Positions 35,961 to 45,623 of a DNA stretch of 64,000 nt are shown one piece after another. The notes under the pieces are model-generated. The model worked only from the letters and a program-made list of their open reading frames with translations. It was not told the origin of the DNA and made no database searches. Position 1 is the first letter of the stretch; each line of letters starts with the position of its first letter. Origin of the DNA: Guillardia theta CCMP2712 (taxonomy: Eukaryota; Cryptophyceae; Pyrenomonadales; Geminigeraceae); the NCBI RefSeq assembly GCF_000315625.1, contig NW_005434589.1, positions 214,865 to 278,864 of the forward strand. The letters are read 5' to 3'. The position numbers were made by a program, and so were the translations under genes.

Positions 35961-36289
35961 GAAGAGAGAGGCAAAACTATGAGGAGGATACAGGAGACAA
36001 AGAAGATGCCAGTATGAAGGCAGCAGAGCTGACTCTGTGCCTTATGCTCATCTCAAGCGGCCAGGTGAGCGTGCCGTACCTTGAAAGGTGCCGAATGATG
36101 CCATGGGCTTGTGATGGGTGTGGGTTGACATGGGATGGTATCATTCTTTTGAGGGTAGGGGTTACATATAATCTCCCAAGAGCCCCTATTTTGAACAATA
36201 AATAGTGGGGTACGATAAATTTATGGGGGGTACTTTCCTTTAACATGGGGGTCATTCAAATGGGGGTCCAACAAATTCCTGAAGTGGCG

Positions 36290-36600
36290 CGCAGGGTCGG
36301 AGGCTGATAACCTACGAAACTTGTGACTCCCGGCCCGTACTAGGCTTCGGAATCCCGGCGCCGCGGCGCCGGCCGGCCCGGGACCGTACCGTACGGTGAT
36401 CGGACTCCGAGCGCGGCCGCGGGCTGTGTTGCGGATGCCAGGCTCCGGCTCCGGCTCGGCCCGGGCCTATCAGTCCGCCGGACCATGTGAGCCTACCGGC
36501 ATTGCTTTGGTGTTCAACCAATCTGACTCCAGTGAGTTACTAGCCTAGTAGCCTGAACTCCGACCGCCGGCAGCAGCAAGGCTTCAAATGCCTCCGAGTA
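36290..36600. repeat. GC-rich palindromic island 5, abutting duplication block A
   Basis: About 310 bp rich in palindromes such as GGCGCCGCGGCGCC and CCGGCCGGCCCGGG, with GTACCGTACGGT and GGACTCCGAG. It ends where sequence recognisable as the duplicated phosphoesterase gene begins. Confidence 0.6.
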
Positions 36601-36659
36601 CCCTCCGACTCATCAAAGATTCAGGCTGAGTGAGATGCTGCGTCCATGTGCAAGGCCAG

Positions 36660-37524
36660 AAGCTCACATCCAGCAGTCTGCACTGAGCCGTTGCGCGGGG
36701 GAGTCTTCGAATCTTCCGCCGCTGTCGTTCCAACGTTGCCGCACTCCGTTGAACTTCGAACAAACCGAGCAGACTCGTGACAGGCTCAACAAGCTGAACG
36801 GTGGTCGAGTTAACGGTCAACCGGATAGATTGTATATGTTATGAATCATTCATTTTCTTTGTATCTGTATGAATTTTCCTTCATCACCTTTGATTGACAC
36901 TATAGCTACGAATTTCTTTGTGAACAGATGTGATTATTTCATCTTTGGTGAAATTTTGCTCCATGCGCAAAGCTTGCCTCTACCAGCGGGGACAATCAAT
37001 TCCATCTGACCATCTGGAAGCTCAGCAAGATGAAAGACCTGAAAGTGGTGCGCAGGACGTTGATGCAAATTTCCAACACCCTGGTCTACAATCAGTGGGC
37101 TAATCGGGGCTTTGGAGAAGAGAAACTCGCAGCGATTCACTTGTGCGCCATGTCAGGAGGAGGGAGGACTGGGCAGGGACGTCTATACAAAGTAGAGAGC
37201 TTCATTAAGCTCGCTGCTTCCTCCTCTTGCCTACCTTCAGTCGTCTCCTGGAATTGCAATTACTCAAGAGACTACCAGAAGGCCTCGGAAGACGAAGCAA
37301 GATACCAGCTTTCGGTAAGCTCTCAGCGTGGTAAACTTAGCTGGACCTCCATGCCTTCAGTCGTCTCCTGGTTTCCTCAGACTAGAAAGGGCAAACGGCC
37401 TCCTCCTCCTTCCAACTCTAGCAAGCAGAAGATCGAGCGGAGGTATGGCGCCTGGAGCAGCATGCCGTCTGTGGTCTCGTGGTTCTCTACGGGAGGGAGC
37501 AAGAGTCCAGCTAAGAAACGATGA
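36660..37524 (+). pseudogene. Truncated copy of the LOTUS-SAM-2H phosphoesterase gene
   Basis: The 3' half repeats the intact gene at 45624-48377. The second 2H motif (FHLTIWKLS) and the whole C-terminal tail, including three PSVVSW motifs, are kept almost unchanged. Upstream, the sequence jumps from the equivalent of 46521 straight to the equivalent of 47823 at about 36970. That removes the SAM domain, the coiled coil and the first 2H motif. Further upstream (36683-36780) several insertions of 1-6 bases disrupt the homologous exon. The LOTUS-coding part is not recognisable at all. I therefore call it a pseudogene, although the 3' frame remains open from 37030. Confidence 0.85.
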
Positions 37525-37896
37525 GTTTACCCAAGTCTGCTGGAGATTGCAGCAACCGGAGAAGCGGAGGGAATGAGAAGAAGTGGAGACAGCCAAAGGG
37601 TCAAGCAAACGGCTGAGAGGTCAACGAGGACACGTGCTGGAGGTTCAGTTCCTGCACGCTACTGAACGAGTCTCTGTAATATCTGAACCCAAGCCTCTAC
37701 AGCTGGCGCTTGCTGTACTGGCTTAACTTTATGTATTCACCACCTATCGCGGAGCTTCGCGTGTTTATCCTTGAAAAATCTACTTACAAGTTGCTTGCGC
37801 GGCTGTTCAATGCGATCATCACGGCATGTGCAATCACATTCGCACCCATCAGCATCGAACAACTGTCCTTCTCCATCCCTTTGCTCGCCTTCCTCC

Positions 37897-38904
37897 TCAC
37901 GATACAAAGTTGAACCATCCCGTCACTATCCGCTTCTCCTGGGACGGGGACGGGACCCCACGGTGTGTGAAGGTCCAGTCCGCTGGCCACACGAGCGTGA
38001 GCCCCTTCTTGGGCTGCACGGTGACCTTCTGGTGGTAGAACTCCGTCCCTCCTGCATCGTCCACCTCATTCAGGTACGTCATGAACACCAAATGGCGCGA
38101 GCCTTCTGGCTGCCCCCCGCCGGTCCGCTCTGTATGAAAGGTCTTGTACCCTCCTCCAGGAGGATAATACTGAAAGTTGGAGCGGGAGACTTGGGTGTTT
38201 CTACCGCTCAGTTATAGTGGAATGCGGGTTGGTCTGTAGGGACCGCCAGGGAGAGGTAGGTGACGACCACCCCTCCCTCCTCTACCCACTGCTGGAAGGA
38301 CGCGGGCCACTCGTAAGCCACGGGCACGGCGAAATGGCTCTGCTCCGAGGTGATCCTCCCCACGCAGGCCCTGGACGCCGCCCAGAGGCTCGTGGAGGGC
38401 TGCACCTTGGCGATGTCCTGCAGCCATGACCGCATCCCCTTCTCGCAGAGCGCGTCGTCGTCGGCCAGGCGAAGGACGTCCACAAGGCCCACGGTGGTAG
38501 TCCTCGTGATGCAGTTCATGGGGTTGTTGGCGAAGCAGATGGTCTGGAACGCCCTGCTCAGGATGAGATGGCGCGTGCCTTGGTAGTCGAACATGCGGTT
38601 GTCCTGAACGAGGTTGTCTATGAGGCCGGCCAGCGCGTTGCCGATGACGTGTTCCCTTCATGGAGATCATTCCTCGCAGCTGTCCTCTCGGATTGTTCTC
38701 AAAGCAGTGGATCAGGTCATCGCAGATGCTGTCGTCTAGCATCCGCCATGCCCCCATGAACATGGCGCCCTCGGGCAATGCGAACTTTTCGAGAGCAGCC
38801 GCTGTCCCTCCGACTTGCTGTTGCTGTGGGACAGCAAGTGAGTTGACTGCCTTGTCCTTCTTCTTTCCACTCGATGAGGAAGCTGAAAATCCCTTCGCCT
38901 GCAT
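37897..38904 (-). CDS. 2OG-Fe(II) oxygenase-like protein (block A copy), with an unexplained internal segment
   Basis: Enzymes of this superfamily hydroxylate substrates using 2-oxoglutarate, iron and oxygen. The C-terminal exon is typical: FQYYPPGGGYKTFHTERTGG, MTYLNEVDDAGGTEFYH, VQPKKGLTLVWPADW, THRG and IVTGWFNFV. It shows the HxE iron pair (FHTER) with a distal His (THRG). The N-terminal exon from the ATG at 38904 also fits (FALPEGAMFMGAWRMLDD, SICDDLIHCFENNP). Between them, 38208-38650 carries a strong open frame in another phase (RHLILSRAFQTICFANNPMN, VLRLADDDALCEKGMRSWL, VVVTYLSLAVP) that does not match the usual middle of this family. How the parts splice is unresolved. The gene is tail-to-tail with the phosphoesterase pseudogene. 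Confidence 0.7.
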
Positions 38905-38944
38905 AAGCCCTGTTCAGGCACTGAATGATACTCGCCAGTAGTCA

Positions 38945-39485
38945 CTAGTAATGTCACGGTGCAAGTCTCCCGGGCCAGGCTGACTCCTCAGAGTCAGGCC
39001 GCGCCGGGCCGGGGGCTTGACGGGCCAGCCCGCCGGGACGGTCTGCCGTCACTGCCAGGCCCGAAGTGCCGGGTGACACGCCGACAGCCTGTGGACTGAA
39101 AACCGCGGCAGTTGGATGGTCTCTCAACAGTCTCGCCGGGCCCTCACACTCATCTTGGCCTCTCCCAGTTTCAACGCCGCCGGCGTCATACCGTACCGGC
39201 GGTTCAAGTTGTGGTATGGTCATCCCTCGGAGATATCGCTGAGGCCGCCGTGTGCGTAAGCCTTCTCGGCTCCGAAGTTGTCCTGGCCGCAGCAAGAGAC
39301 AGTGGGCTATGAAGTGTGCTGATCATGAAGCTTGTCGGAGCAATGTGGCGCCGGCATGAGACTGCCATGCCTGAGACAGTCAACAGAGTCGTGAAAGCGA
39401 GCCGAGAATAAGTACGGTCACCGTGGAACGCGGCTTGGCCGCTCAGTGAGTGATGGCGAACCGTCACTTTCACAGTGTGAGTGTT
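38945..39485. repeat. GC-rich palindromic island 6
   Basis: About 540 bp with CCGG, GGCC, GTAC, CTGAGA and GAGTC words. The adjacent 3' flank of the phosphate transporter (from 39486) aligns well with block B at 49880, while this island aligns only weakly with its counterpart there. Confidence 0.5.
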
Positions 39486-39607
39486 GCGGCCCCTCAAGTG
39501 TCTTTTTCCAGTTTATTACAACCTTCGAATCAAAGATTGTTTGCAAACAAACCATAAATAAATTTAATGCACACAAAGCCGATGCCACGGAATCAATGAA
39601 AATAGCC

Positions 39608-41419
39608 TTAACCGTGATAACCACTGAAGAATCCGTTGCCTGCCACGGGCGATGGAGCAGCGGCGATGGCCCAGTAGAGCAGACCAGTCACAATGCCGGC
39701 ACATGGGCAAGTGAGAAGCCATCCGCCGAAGATGACACCGACGAGCTTCCAGTTGACAGCTCCGACGTCTCCGTTGCAAAGTCCGACAGCAGTGGTGGCA
39801 CCGGAGATGCAGTGAGTGGTGGAGACAGGAACTCCGAGACGAGAGAAGGTCATCACAGTGAACATAGCTCCCAGCTCGATACAGAAGCCGCGGGAAGGAG
39901 ACTGAAGGGTCAGGCGGTTGCCAAGAGCGTCCATGATGTAGTAGCCCATCGTCAACAAACCGACGTCGAGCGCGAGACCTCCGTAGACCAGAAGCCAGAT
40001 GGGAACCTCCGCCTTGCTTGCAACCGTGCCGGTGCTGTAGACCATCCAGACAGTAGCGAAGGGAGCGACAGCGTTAGCCATGTCGTTGGCGCCGTGGGAG
40101 ATGGAGAAGAAGCAGCAGGTGGTGAGCTGGAGCATCTTGAACATCTCCTCGGTCTTGGAGTAAGCCTGGAAGGCCTTGGCGTGCATGGCAGCATCCTCCT
40201 CCTTGAGGCCTCCGATGTCCATGTAGAATCCAGGGAAGATGCACTTAAGAACACTGGTGAGGATGCTGTCGTTCTGTGGCTTGTCCTCGATTTCATCCTT
40301 TCCAAAGTAAGCACCCTGAACCATCATGGGGGCTTGACCAGGCATCATTGGAGCCTGGTTGAAGTACATGGAAGGCTGTGGCATGTTCTGATTAAAGTTT
40401 CCAGTCTCAACGAGATCGACTTTGTTCTGATCTTGCACGTTATTCTCCTCGTTGTATCCCATTGAACCAACAGGAACGGAGCAGATGTAGAACATGGTGT
40501 ACCATGGCAGGTTCTCGTTGTCCACAATAGCACGACGAGTCCATGGCACGCAGAACAAGTAACCGAAGATGCCAAAGAAGATGCCGATGGCAAAGGTGAC
40601 GGGAACAGTAACTTCGTAAGGTGTCTTCTTCAATGCAGGGATTCCCTTCATGACCATGAAGCCGGCCACGACGCCAAAGGCGAAGAAGAAGTAGACGGGA
40701 AGGAGCGCAATGCCGCGCTTGACGGCGACATCGTCGGGATGCTTGAGCACGAGGAACTTGGTGCTGAGGTAGAAGATTGCAGCCAACACTCCAGAGAGGA
40801 TGGGTGAAATGAACCAGGATGCAACAACTCCACCAAACCCTCCGTCATAGCCCCAGTTCACTCCAGAAGCACCCCAGGTTGCAATACCGATACCAAGGAT
40901 GGCGCCAACAACCGAGTGAGTAGTCGAGACAGGCATAGACAGCGTGGTGGCGACGAACACCCATCCACCAGAGCCAAGGTTGACGCAGCTCATGCCCAGG
41001 GCAAGGACGTAAGGATCATGCCTGAACCAGTCCACCTTGACCATCTTCTTGCGCACAGCATCGGTCACAGTGCTGCCCAGAGCAATCACACCAACAAGCT
41101 CGCAAACGCACGCGATCGAGACAGCTGTCCTGAAGGAGATGGTCTTGGCTCCAACAGCGTTAGCGAAGGCGTTGGCAACGTCGTTGGCTCCGATGGTGAA
41201 GGCGTCAAGGAAAGCCCAGAAGAAGGCCCAGGTGATGAGACCCTTGTACAGGTAGGGGATGCCGATCTCGGGACTGTCGACCATGGTGGCAGCACATGCT
41301 GATACGGAGAGAAACAGCACCACGTAAGGCAGGAAACCACGTGCGGTGGTGAGGGACCTAGAAAGCAGGATCAGGATCGAAGGTCTTGGGGGAGAACAAT
41401 ACCTCTTGGACATGGTCAT
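39608..41419 (-). CDS. PiT/PHO4-family phosphate transporter, copy 2 (block A)
   Basis: Same family and motifs as copy 1: GANDVANAFANAVGAKTIS, HGANDMANAVAPFATVW, and duplicated VSTTHS/VSTTHC motifs. The first ATG is at 41419. I split the gene into exon 1 at 41419-41403, a 45-nt intron at 41402-41358 (GTATTG..TCTAG) and exon 2 at 41357-39608, giving 588 residues. Because the intron is a multiple of three without a stop, an unspliced frame also reads through, extending even further upstream from a GTG. The spliced N-terminus (MTMSKRSLTTARGFLPYVVL) agrees with copy 1. The central loop is nearly identical to copy 1 (MPQPSMYFNQAPMMPGQAPM) and unlike copy 3, although copies 2 and 3 are otherwise the recent duplicates. 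Confidence 0.93.
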   Translation of the reverse strand: MTMSKRYCSPPRPSILILLSRSLTTARGFLPYVVLFLSVSACAATMVDSPEIGIPYLYKGLITWAFFWAFLDAFTIGANDVANAFANAVGAKTISFRTAVSIACVCELVGVIALGSTVTDAVRKKMVKVDWFRHDPYVLALGMSCVNLGSGGWVFVATTLSMPVSTTHSVVGAILGIGIATWGASGVNWGYDGGFGGVVASWFISPILSGVLAAIFYLSTKFLVLKHPDDVAVKRGIALLPVYFFFAFGVVAGFMVMKGIPALKKTPYEVTVPVTFAIGIFFGIFGYLFCVPWTRRAIVDNENLPWYTMFYICSVPVGSMGYNEENNVQDQNKVDLVETGNFNQNMPQPSMYFNQAPMMPGQAPMMVQGAYFGKDEIEDKPQNDSILTSVLKCIFPGFYMDIGGLKEEDAAMHAKAFQAYSKTEEMFKMLQLTTCCFFSISHGANDMANAVAPFATVWMVYSTGTVASKAEVPIWLLVYGGLALDVGLLTMGYYIMDALGNRLTLQSPSRGFCIELGAMFTVMTFSRLGVPVSTTHCISGATTAVGLCNGDVGAVNWKLVGVIFGGWLLTCPCAGIVTGLLYWAIAAAPSPVAGNGFFSGYHG

Positions 41420-43254
41420 TGCAACGAATGGAAGGCTCGAGTCTATCAGCTGCAAGAGCAGGAAGGGGATCAACGAACGCGGAAGCTCACTGAGATGAGT
41501 AGAGCACGGAGGAAGAGTCACGCGTGGGCAGGGGAGGCGAAGTGGACCAGAGGAGGTTTCACGTAACCTTCACATCAGAGAAGCAAGGAGGCACCCCCTA
41601 CCCCCTCCATACTATCACCCCCACCCTATGTTTCCTGCCACCTGCATCTGGAGTACCCACTTTGTATACTGCAATGTTATGGAAAAGGATAGGGTACAAT
41701 GGACACACTGCGGTCGGGAGTAGCGAAACGTCAGGTCAGGGGGTAGTTCTACGTCTGCATTAGGGATCGACGAGAAGGCATCTTTTCGAAATCTACGCCT
41801 CTTGGTAGGGGTGTAGACTGCCTGAGAAGAAGGGGGTCTTCCTAGGGCTTTTGAGGGTAGGGTGGTCCTCTGTGGAGCCGTAGTACCAGGAATGACCAGA
41901 AAAAAAGGGAAAGAGGAACGCTGTCAACGTCTGTGGGGACAAATGACCAGAAAAAAAACAGAACGAACCCCCACCATAGGCAACCTATGACCCACCCACC
42001 ATGCCTTGAAGAGGCACCCTACCTTCTAGGAGGTTCCCAGTAGGCATCATAGCACCAACAGATACCACTGGTAGTCACTGCCAGGTGCCCGCTTGCGGGG
42101 GTTCAAAATAAGGTCAAAGAGCAGCAGGGTAGGGTATCGCCGTTGATAGGGTAGTGACAAGAATTACAATATTATATATAAAACAGCTGCTCGTAGAACG
42201 GTTACATCGATTGGTCCAACGTAACGACAAAGGGATCCGTGTGCAAAAATGGCGGGAGCGCTCGGGTCGATGAAGCATTATGAGAAAAGAGCGCTGCGCG
42301 TAACCGCATGACAAGACGTGTAAACAGAATTATTCTGAGCAACTCGGATCGATATCCGTCAAGATCTCAACCAGTAAGAAGATCTATGCGCTTCAACTTG
42401 AACACTGACGATGCAACTAGCAATGCGTCGTCGGGTGAATGTATGAAAAAAGAATTTGACGCACGAGATTGGTGACACAACGAGATTATTCAAAGAACCA
42501 GGGGAATGTATGTTAATGTCCACAATAAAAAACAATCCAGTAGAACGTGAATGTGAACAATGTATTGACCAAATTGAACACAAATGACCAATATATGAAG
42601 GCCGGAAAGTTTGCACAAGATAAACGTAAAGATCGCAGAGAGTTGAGATGTGGAAATAATTTCCTCGGCAGGTGATGACTTTAAGGAGCAAGATGTAATT
42701 GTCCTGTGAAGTGGTCCGCCCAATAGCTGAGGCAAGTTCAGCGTTAGCAAGGACAAGCTCCTCATATCAGTCGATGAGCACTAAGATCAAGGGGACCGTA
42801 TATGAAAAATGACTTGGCTAGAGACTAGAAGGTCCTTCGAACTAGGTAATCCTCGTTACGCACGAGCCTCGGAGGCGAGGCCTGATTGCGATGCGACGGA
42901 GCTTGCCTCCAGTTTGCTAACGATGATAATGAGAGAGTAGTTGAAATGAGTGTTCCAATTGAGAGGGGTAGAGAATAGAAAGAGAAAGTGTGACAGATAG
43001 GCAAGGAGGGAAGGGAAGGAAGGACAGGGCAGGAACGTGGCAAGAGATTGGTGGCAGAAAAAGTTGACTGACGTCGTAAGCGTTTAGACGTAAGAAAGTT
43101 GCGAACATGTTAGAGATATTTCACAAACACACACACATCATTTTGATCCTTCACACTTGAATTAACTCTTTCGTAATTTCTACCACCATTCCGGTCACCA
43201 ATTAAAGCTGTGTGCTCGTAGGGTAAAACATATAACACACACAGTTCACTGCCG
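41420..43254. other. Spacer downstream of block A
   Basis: The first 450 bp are shared with block B (51808-52250), including C-rich CCCCCTACCCCC sequence. Around 41890-41960 the string AATGACCAGAAAAAAA occurs twice. Positions 42100-43250 have ordinary composition with no supported gene. Confidence 0.4.
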
Positions 43255-43410
43255 AAGTGCGGCCGGGGTGGGGTCACAGCCTGTTGGGTAGGGGTGAGTT
43301 ACCCGGGTGAGTAAGGGACTGGTACGGTATTCAATACCGTCTGACGGAAGTCTGACGACCGTATAGACGGCACGGTCGGTCGGTTCCGGGATTCAGCCCC
43401 GGCCGATCAT
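43255..43410. repeat. GC-rich palindromic island 7
   Basis: About 155 bp with CCGGGTGAG, GGTACGGTATTCAATACCGT, GACGGAAGTCTGACG and CGGTCGGTCGG. It touches the 3' end of the copia relic. Confidence 0.5.
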
Positions 43411-44402
43411 CGGATCGCAGGCTGCCTGGAATCGGATTGAAATCAAGGTGGTTTTGAAATGATCGTTCCGCAATTTCCCTGACTGTTTGAGTCCAAAGAT
43501 TGCCTGTTTGAGGCGTAAGACCTTGCCAGATGGAAGTTTGAGAATTTCAGGAGGAGCAATTGAGACAAGTTGTTCGATTGGGCTGTACAGGTATGCAGAT
43601 CTGGCCTTTCTCCGTTCGGAATTGAATGTTGATGCCAGTGAGAACGGACACGGTGATCTGTGGAGACGTTCTGTGCAGTATTTGCCAAGATCATGTCTTG
43701 TAGTTGTACGAAAGGATCGCTGTTGAGGCAATTGGTGAGGCCCTGTACGACAGTGTTGATTATTGCTTGTTGAATGGTTTAGTGAGCACACTGCAACGGT
43801 CTTCGAGGTTTAATTGAATTGAACGCGAGGCAGCTCGTTGCGAGGATGGTCGTTGCCGCTGTCGCTCGAGATAAGAGCGCTGTGTCGGCGTTGGCGAGTT
43901 GTAGCGTCCACTCGCGGCGGTATGTGACCGTCGACGTTGGAACGTGAAGCAGTCTGAGCGTTGTGATGCAGATGTTGTATTGTTGTGGAGGTGCGGGCAC
44001 GGGGTTTCCGTCGCAGCGTCATGTCGGCTCCCGTGGGTGGAAGCGTCATGATGAACTTCGTGATCTTCATCGGCTGAATGCTCGGATGAGTCTTGATCTG
44101 CTGGCAAGTCCAGCGCAGGCAGGAGGATGTTGTGACCTATTGGTGCGACTCCTACGCCGCGCAAGCTTGCTCCTAAAGAACAGGACGCGCGTGCAGCATG
44201 AAACGTGTACTTGTGACAGGGCGTGCAACGTGAAGCGTGCCGGCTGCCGCGATGAAGCGCGCCGTGACTCCCGCCACCACAGCGGCTGCCAACCAGGACG
44301 AGCAGTCTGCACGCATACAACAGACGCCCTCGCCCTCATACGTTCATAGCACAACTTCCCGTCGGCATCCATGTGGAACCTCAGGGTCTGGCCCCGGGCC
44401 AC
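43393..44402 (-). pseudogene. Ty1/copia-type retrotransposon reverse-transcriptase relic
   Basis: The minus strand at about 43410-43650 reads SAYLYSPIEQLVSIAPPEIL, then KLPSGKVLRLKQAIFGLKQS, matching the conserved copia reverse-transcriptase segment whose typical form ends LYGLKQ. The sequence then breaks off without the catalytic YVDD box. Upstream (43700-44400) the frame encodes a His/Ser/Arg-rich stretch like the variable linker before the reverse transcriptase. No terminal repeats, integrase or gag were found. Islands bound both sides. It is a decayed fragment, not an active element. Confidence 0.7.
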
Positions 44403-44575
44403 ACTACCGGCGAGCGTCAGCCTTCGGGCGGCCGCTTAGCATCGGAGGCTCGCCGACCACGAAACCTTCCCTGGGGGGTCAAGGCTAGTAACCGGAGTCA
44501 GGGCCTGCCGCAGTCGGAGCCCGGCTCGATCCGATGATGGCGGCCGGCCGGGCCAAAGCCTGAGGTAGCGGCTAC
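44385..44575. repeat. GC-rich palindromic island 8
   Basis: About 190 bp with CCCCGGGCC, GGCGGCCGGCCGGGCC and CGGAGTCAGGG. It abuts the copia relic on the other side. Confidence 0.5.
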
Positions 44576-45085
44576 TCTCGGCTTTTTTGTTGTTTTGTTG
44601 AGATTCTGATGTGTCAGGAGATAGGACCTACGGGGTGGTACTACCCCACCCAACTTGATGTGTGACGCAGAAAATCTTCAAATACCAGTTTTTACCCATC
44701 AATGATAGATTTCTTTAACCGGTACTTGACATACCACCCCCACAACACCACGAGTACCCAGTACCCACACCCCCTATAGTCTCATGTTGGATGAACGGAT
44801 TCTGGAGAAGATAAAAAAATGTATCGTACCCCCCGAATCGATGCGATCCTTGACAATTTAAGGGGGTAGGGTTATGTCGCTCTGCTGAGAGGGGACACCT
44901 GGAAATGCGCTCGGGATCAAGGTACGGCGGCGCATTAAGTGGAGACGACGGAGGGAAGGTTTCAGATGTACAGGACACAAGATTGAAGAGAACAACTCAG
45001 ATAGAATCGTGTTAGATGAAGATGTGATGGAGCTGGCAAAGTGAAACTTTGTCATGGTCAGACATCCAGTTTGCAGAATCCTTTC
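44576..45085. other. Spacer with C-rich patches
   Basis: Positions 44640-44780 hold TACCCCCACC-type words. The remainder is ordinary. No gene is supported. Confidence 0.35.
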
Positions 45086-45547
45086 CTACGGGATTATTGG
45101 GGTGTGCGATTGAAGAGCGAGGGACAATGAGGGAGAAGCAGGACAAGGAGGTCGTACAGACAAAATGGATTTAGAGACGAAAGGACAAGAAGAAGTGAAG
45201 CATGAAGGGCGATGGGCTGATTGATTGTCATGAGCAGGGTCCGTACACGAAACAAGAATGCGAGCGAGACAGCGTCTCATGGTAGATGTAGACCTATTTG
45301 CGTGCTCTTGTTTCTCACATCGCCTCTTTTTGGTCGAACTTTGACTTGGGCTGGCTGATGTGGCTACATCATCAGCCAGGTAATCATCAAACGATCTCTG
45401 GCAGATTGTTGTATATTTTTTGCCTCGATTTTCATCTAAGCATTGTGATGTCTTAGTGTTGAGTTTCCAACCGATCATGGGCATTTCGGAAGCACGATTG
45501 AAGAGGTGTTGCTGGAGCAGAGGCTTGCTGTGAAAGACGATTCTCAT
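45086..45547 (-). CDS. Hypothetical protein, possible divergent neighbour of the LOTUS gene
   Basis: A 153-codon open frame starts at an ATG at 45547. The first half looks protein-like, with an acidic/aromatic patch (CQRSFDDYLADDVATSA), a basic cluster (STKKRRCEKQEHANR) that could be a nuclear localisation signal, and fair codon use. The second half is Ser/Pro-rich and less convincing. No family was recognised. The ATG lies about 80 bp from the first recognisable exon of the plus-strand LOTUS gene, so the two could share a bidirectional promoter, or this could be chance. Confidence 0.25.
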   Translation of the reverse strand: MRIVFHSKPLLQQHLFNRASEMPMIGWKLNTKTSQCLDENRGKKYTTICQRSFDDYLADDVATSASPSQSSTKKRRCEKQEHANRSTSTMRRCLARILVSCTDPAHDNQSAHRPSCFTSSCPFVSKSILSVRPPCPASPSLSLALQSHTPIIP

Positions 45548-45623
45548 GCTTTCATGTTAGATCCGTGAGAGAACACGACAGCAGGGCATGCAGCTTGTCT
45601 CAGAGTCTGCAAGGGTGCTCTAG

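Larger units (their letters stand above)
36660..41880. repeat. Segmental duplication, block A
   Basis: This block matches block B at 46226-52250 in the same orientation and order: phosphoesterase gene, 2OG oxygenase, phosphate transporter. Positions 36970-38340 against 47822-49190 show only about six single-base differences that I could count by eye before sequence quality falls near the gap. The transporter genes match closely apart from one loop. Two parts do not match: an internal 1.3-kb segment lost from block A at about 36970, and the stretch 38345-39485, facing a gap plus island in block B. Confidence 0.9.

Noticed and set aside
38212-38650. Arg/His-rich frame continuing the oxygenase first exon
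   Set aside because: Its composition is what a GC-rich coding region gives in a shifted frame. The neighbouring frame has better codon use and sequence.
39446-40465. 339-codon plus-strand open frame over transporter copy 2
   Set aside because: Antisense shadow of the transporter. The same kind of shadow appears over copies 1 and 3.
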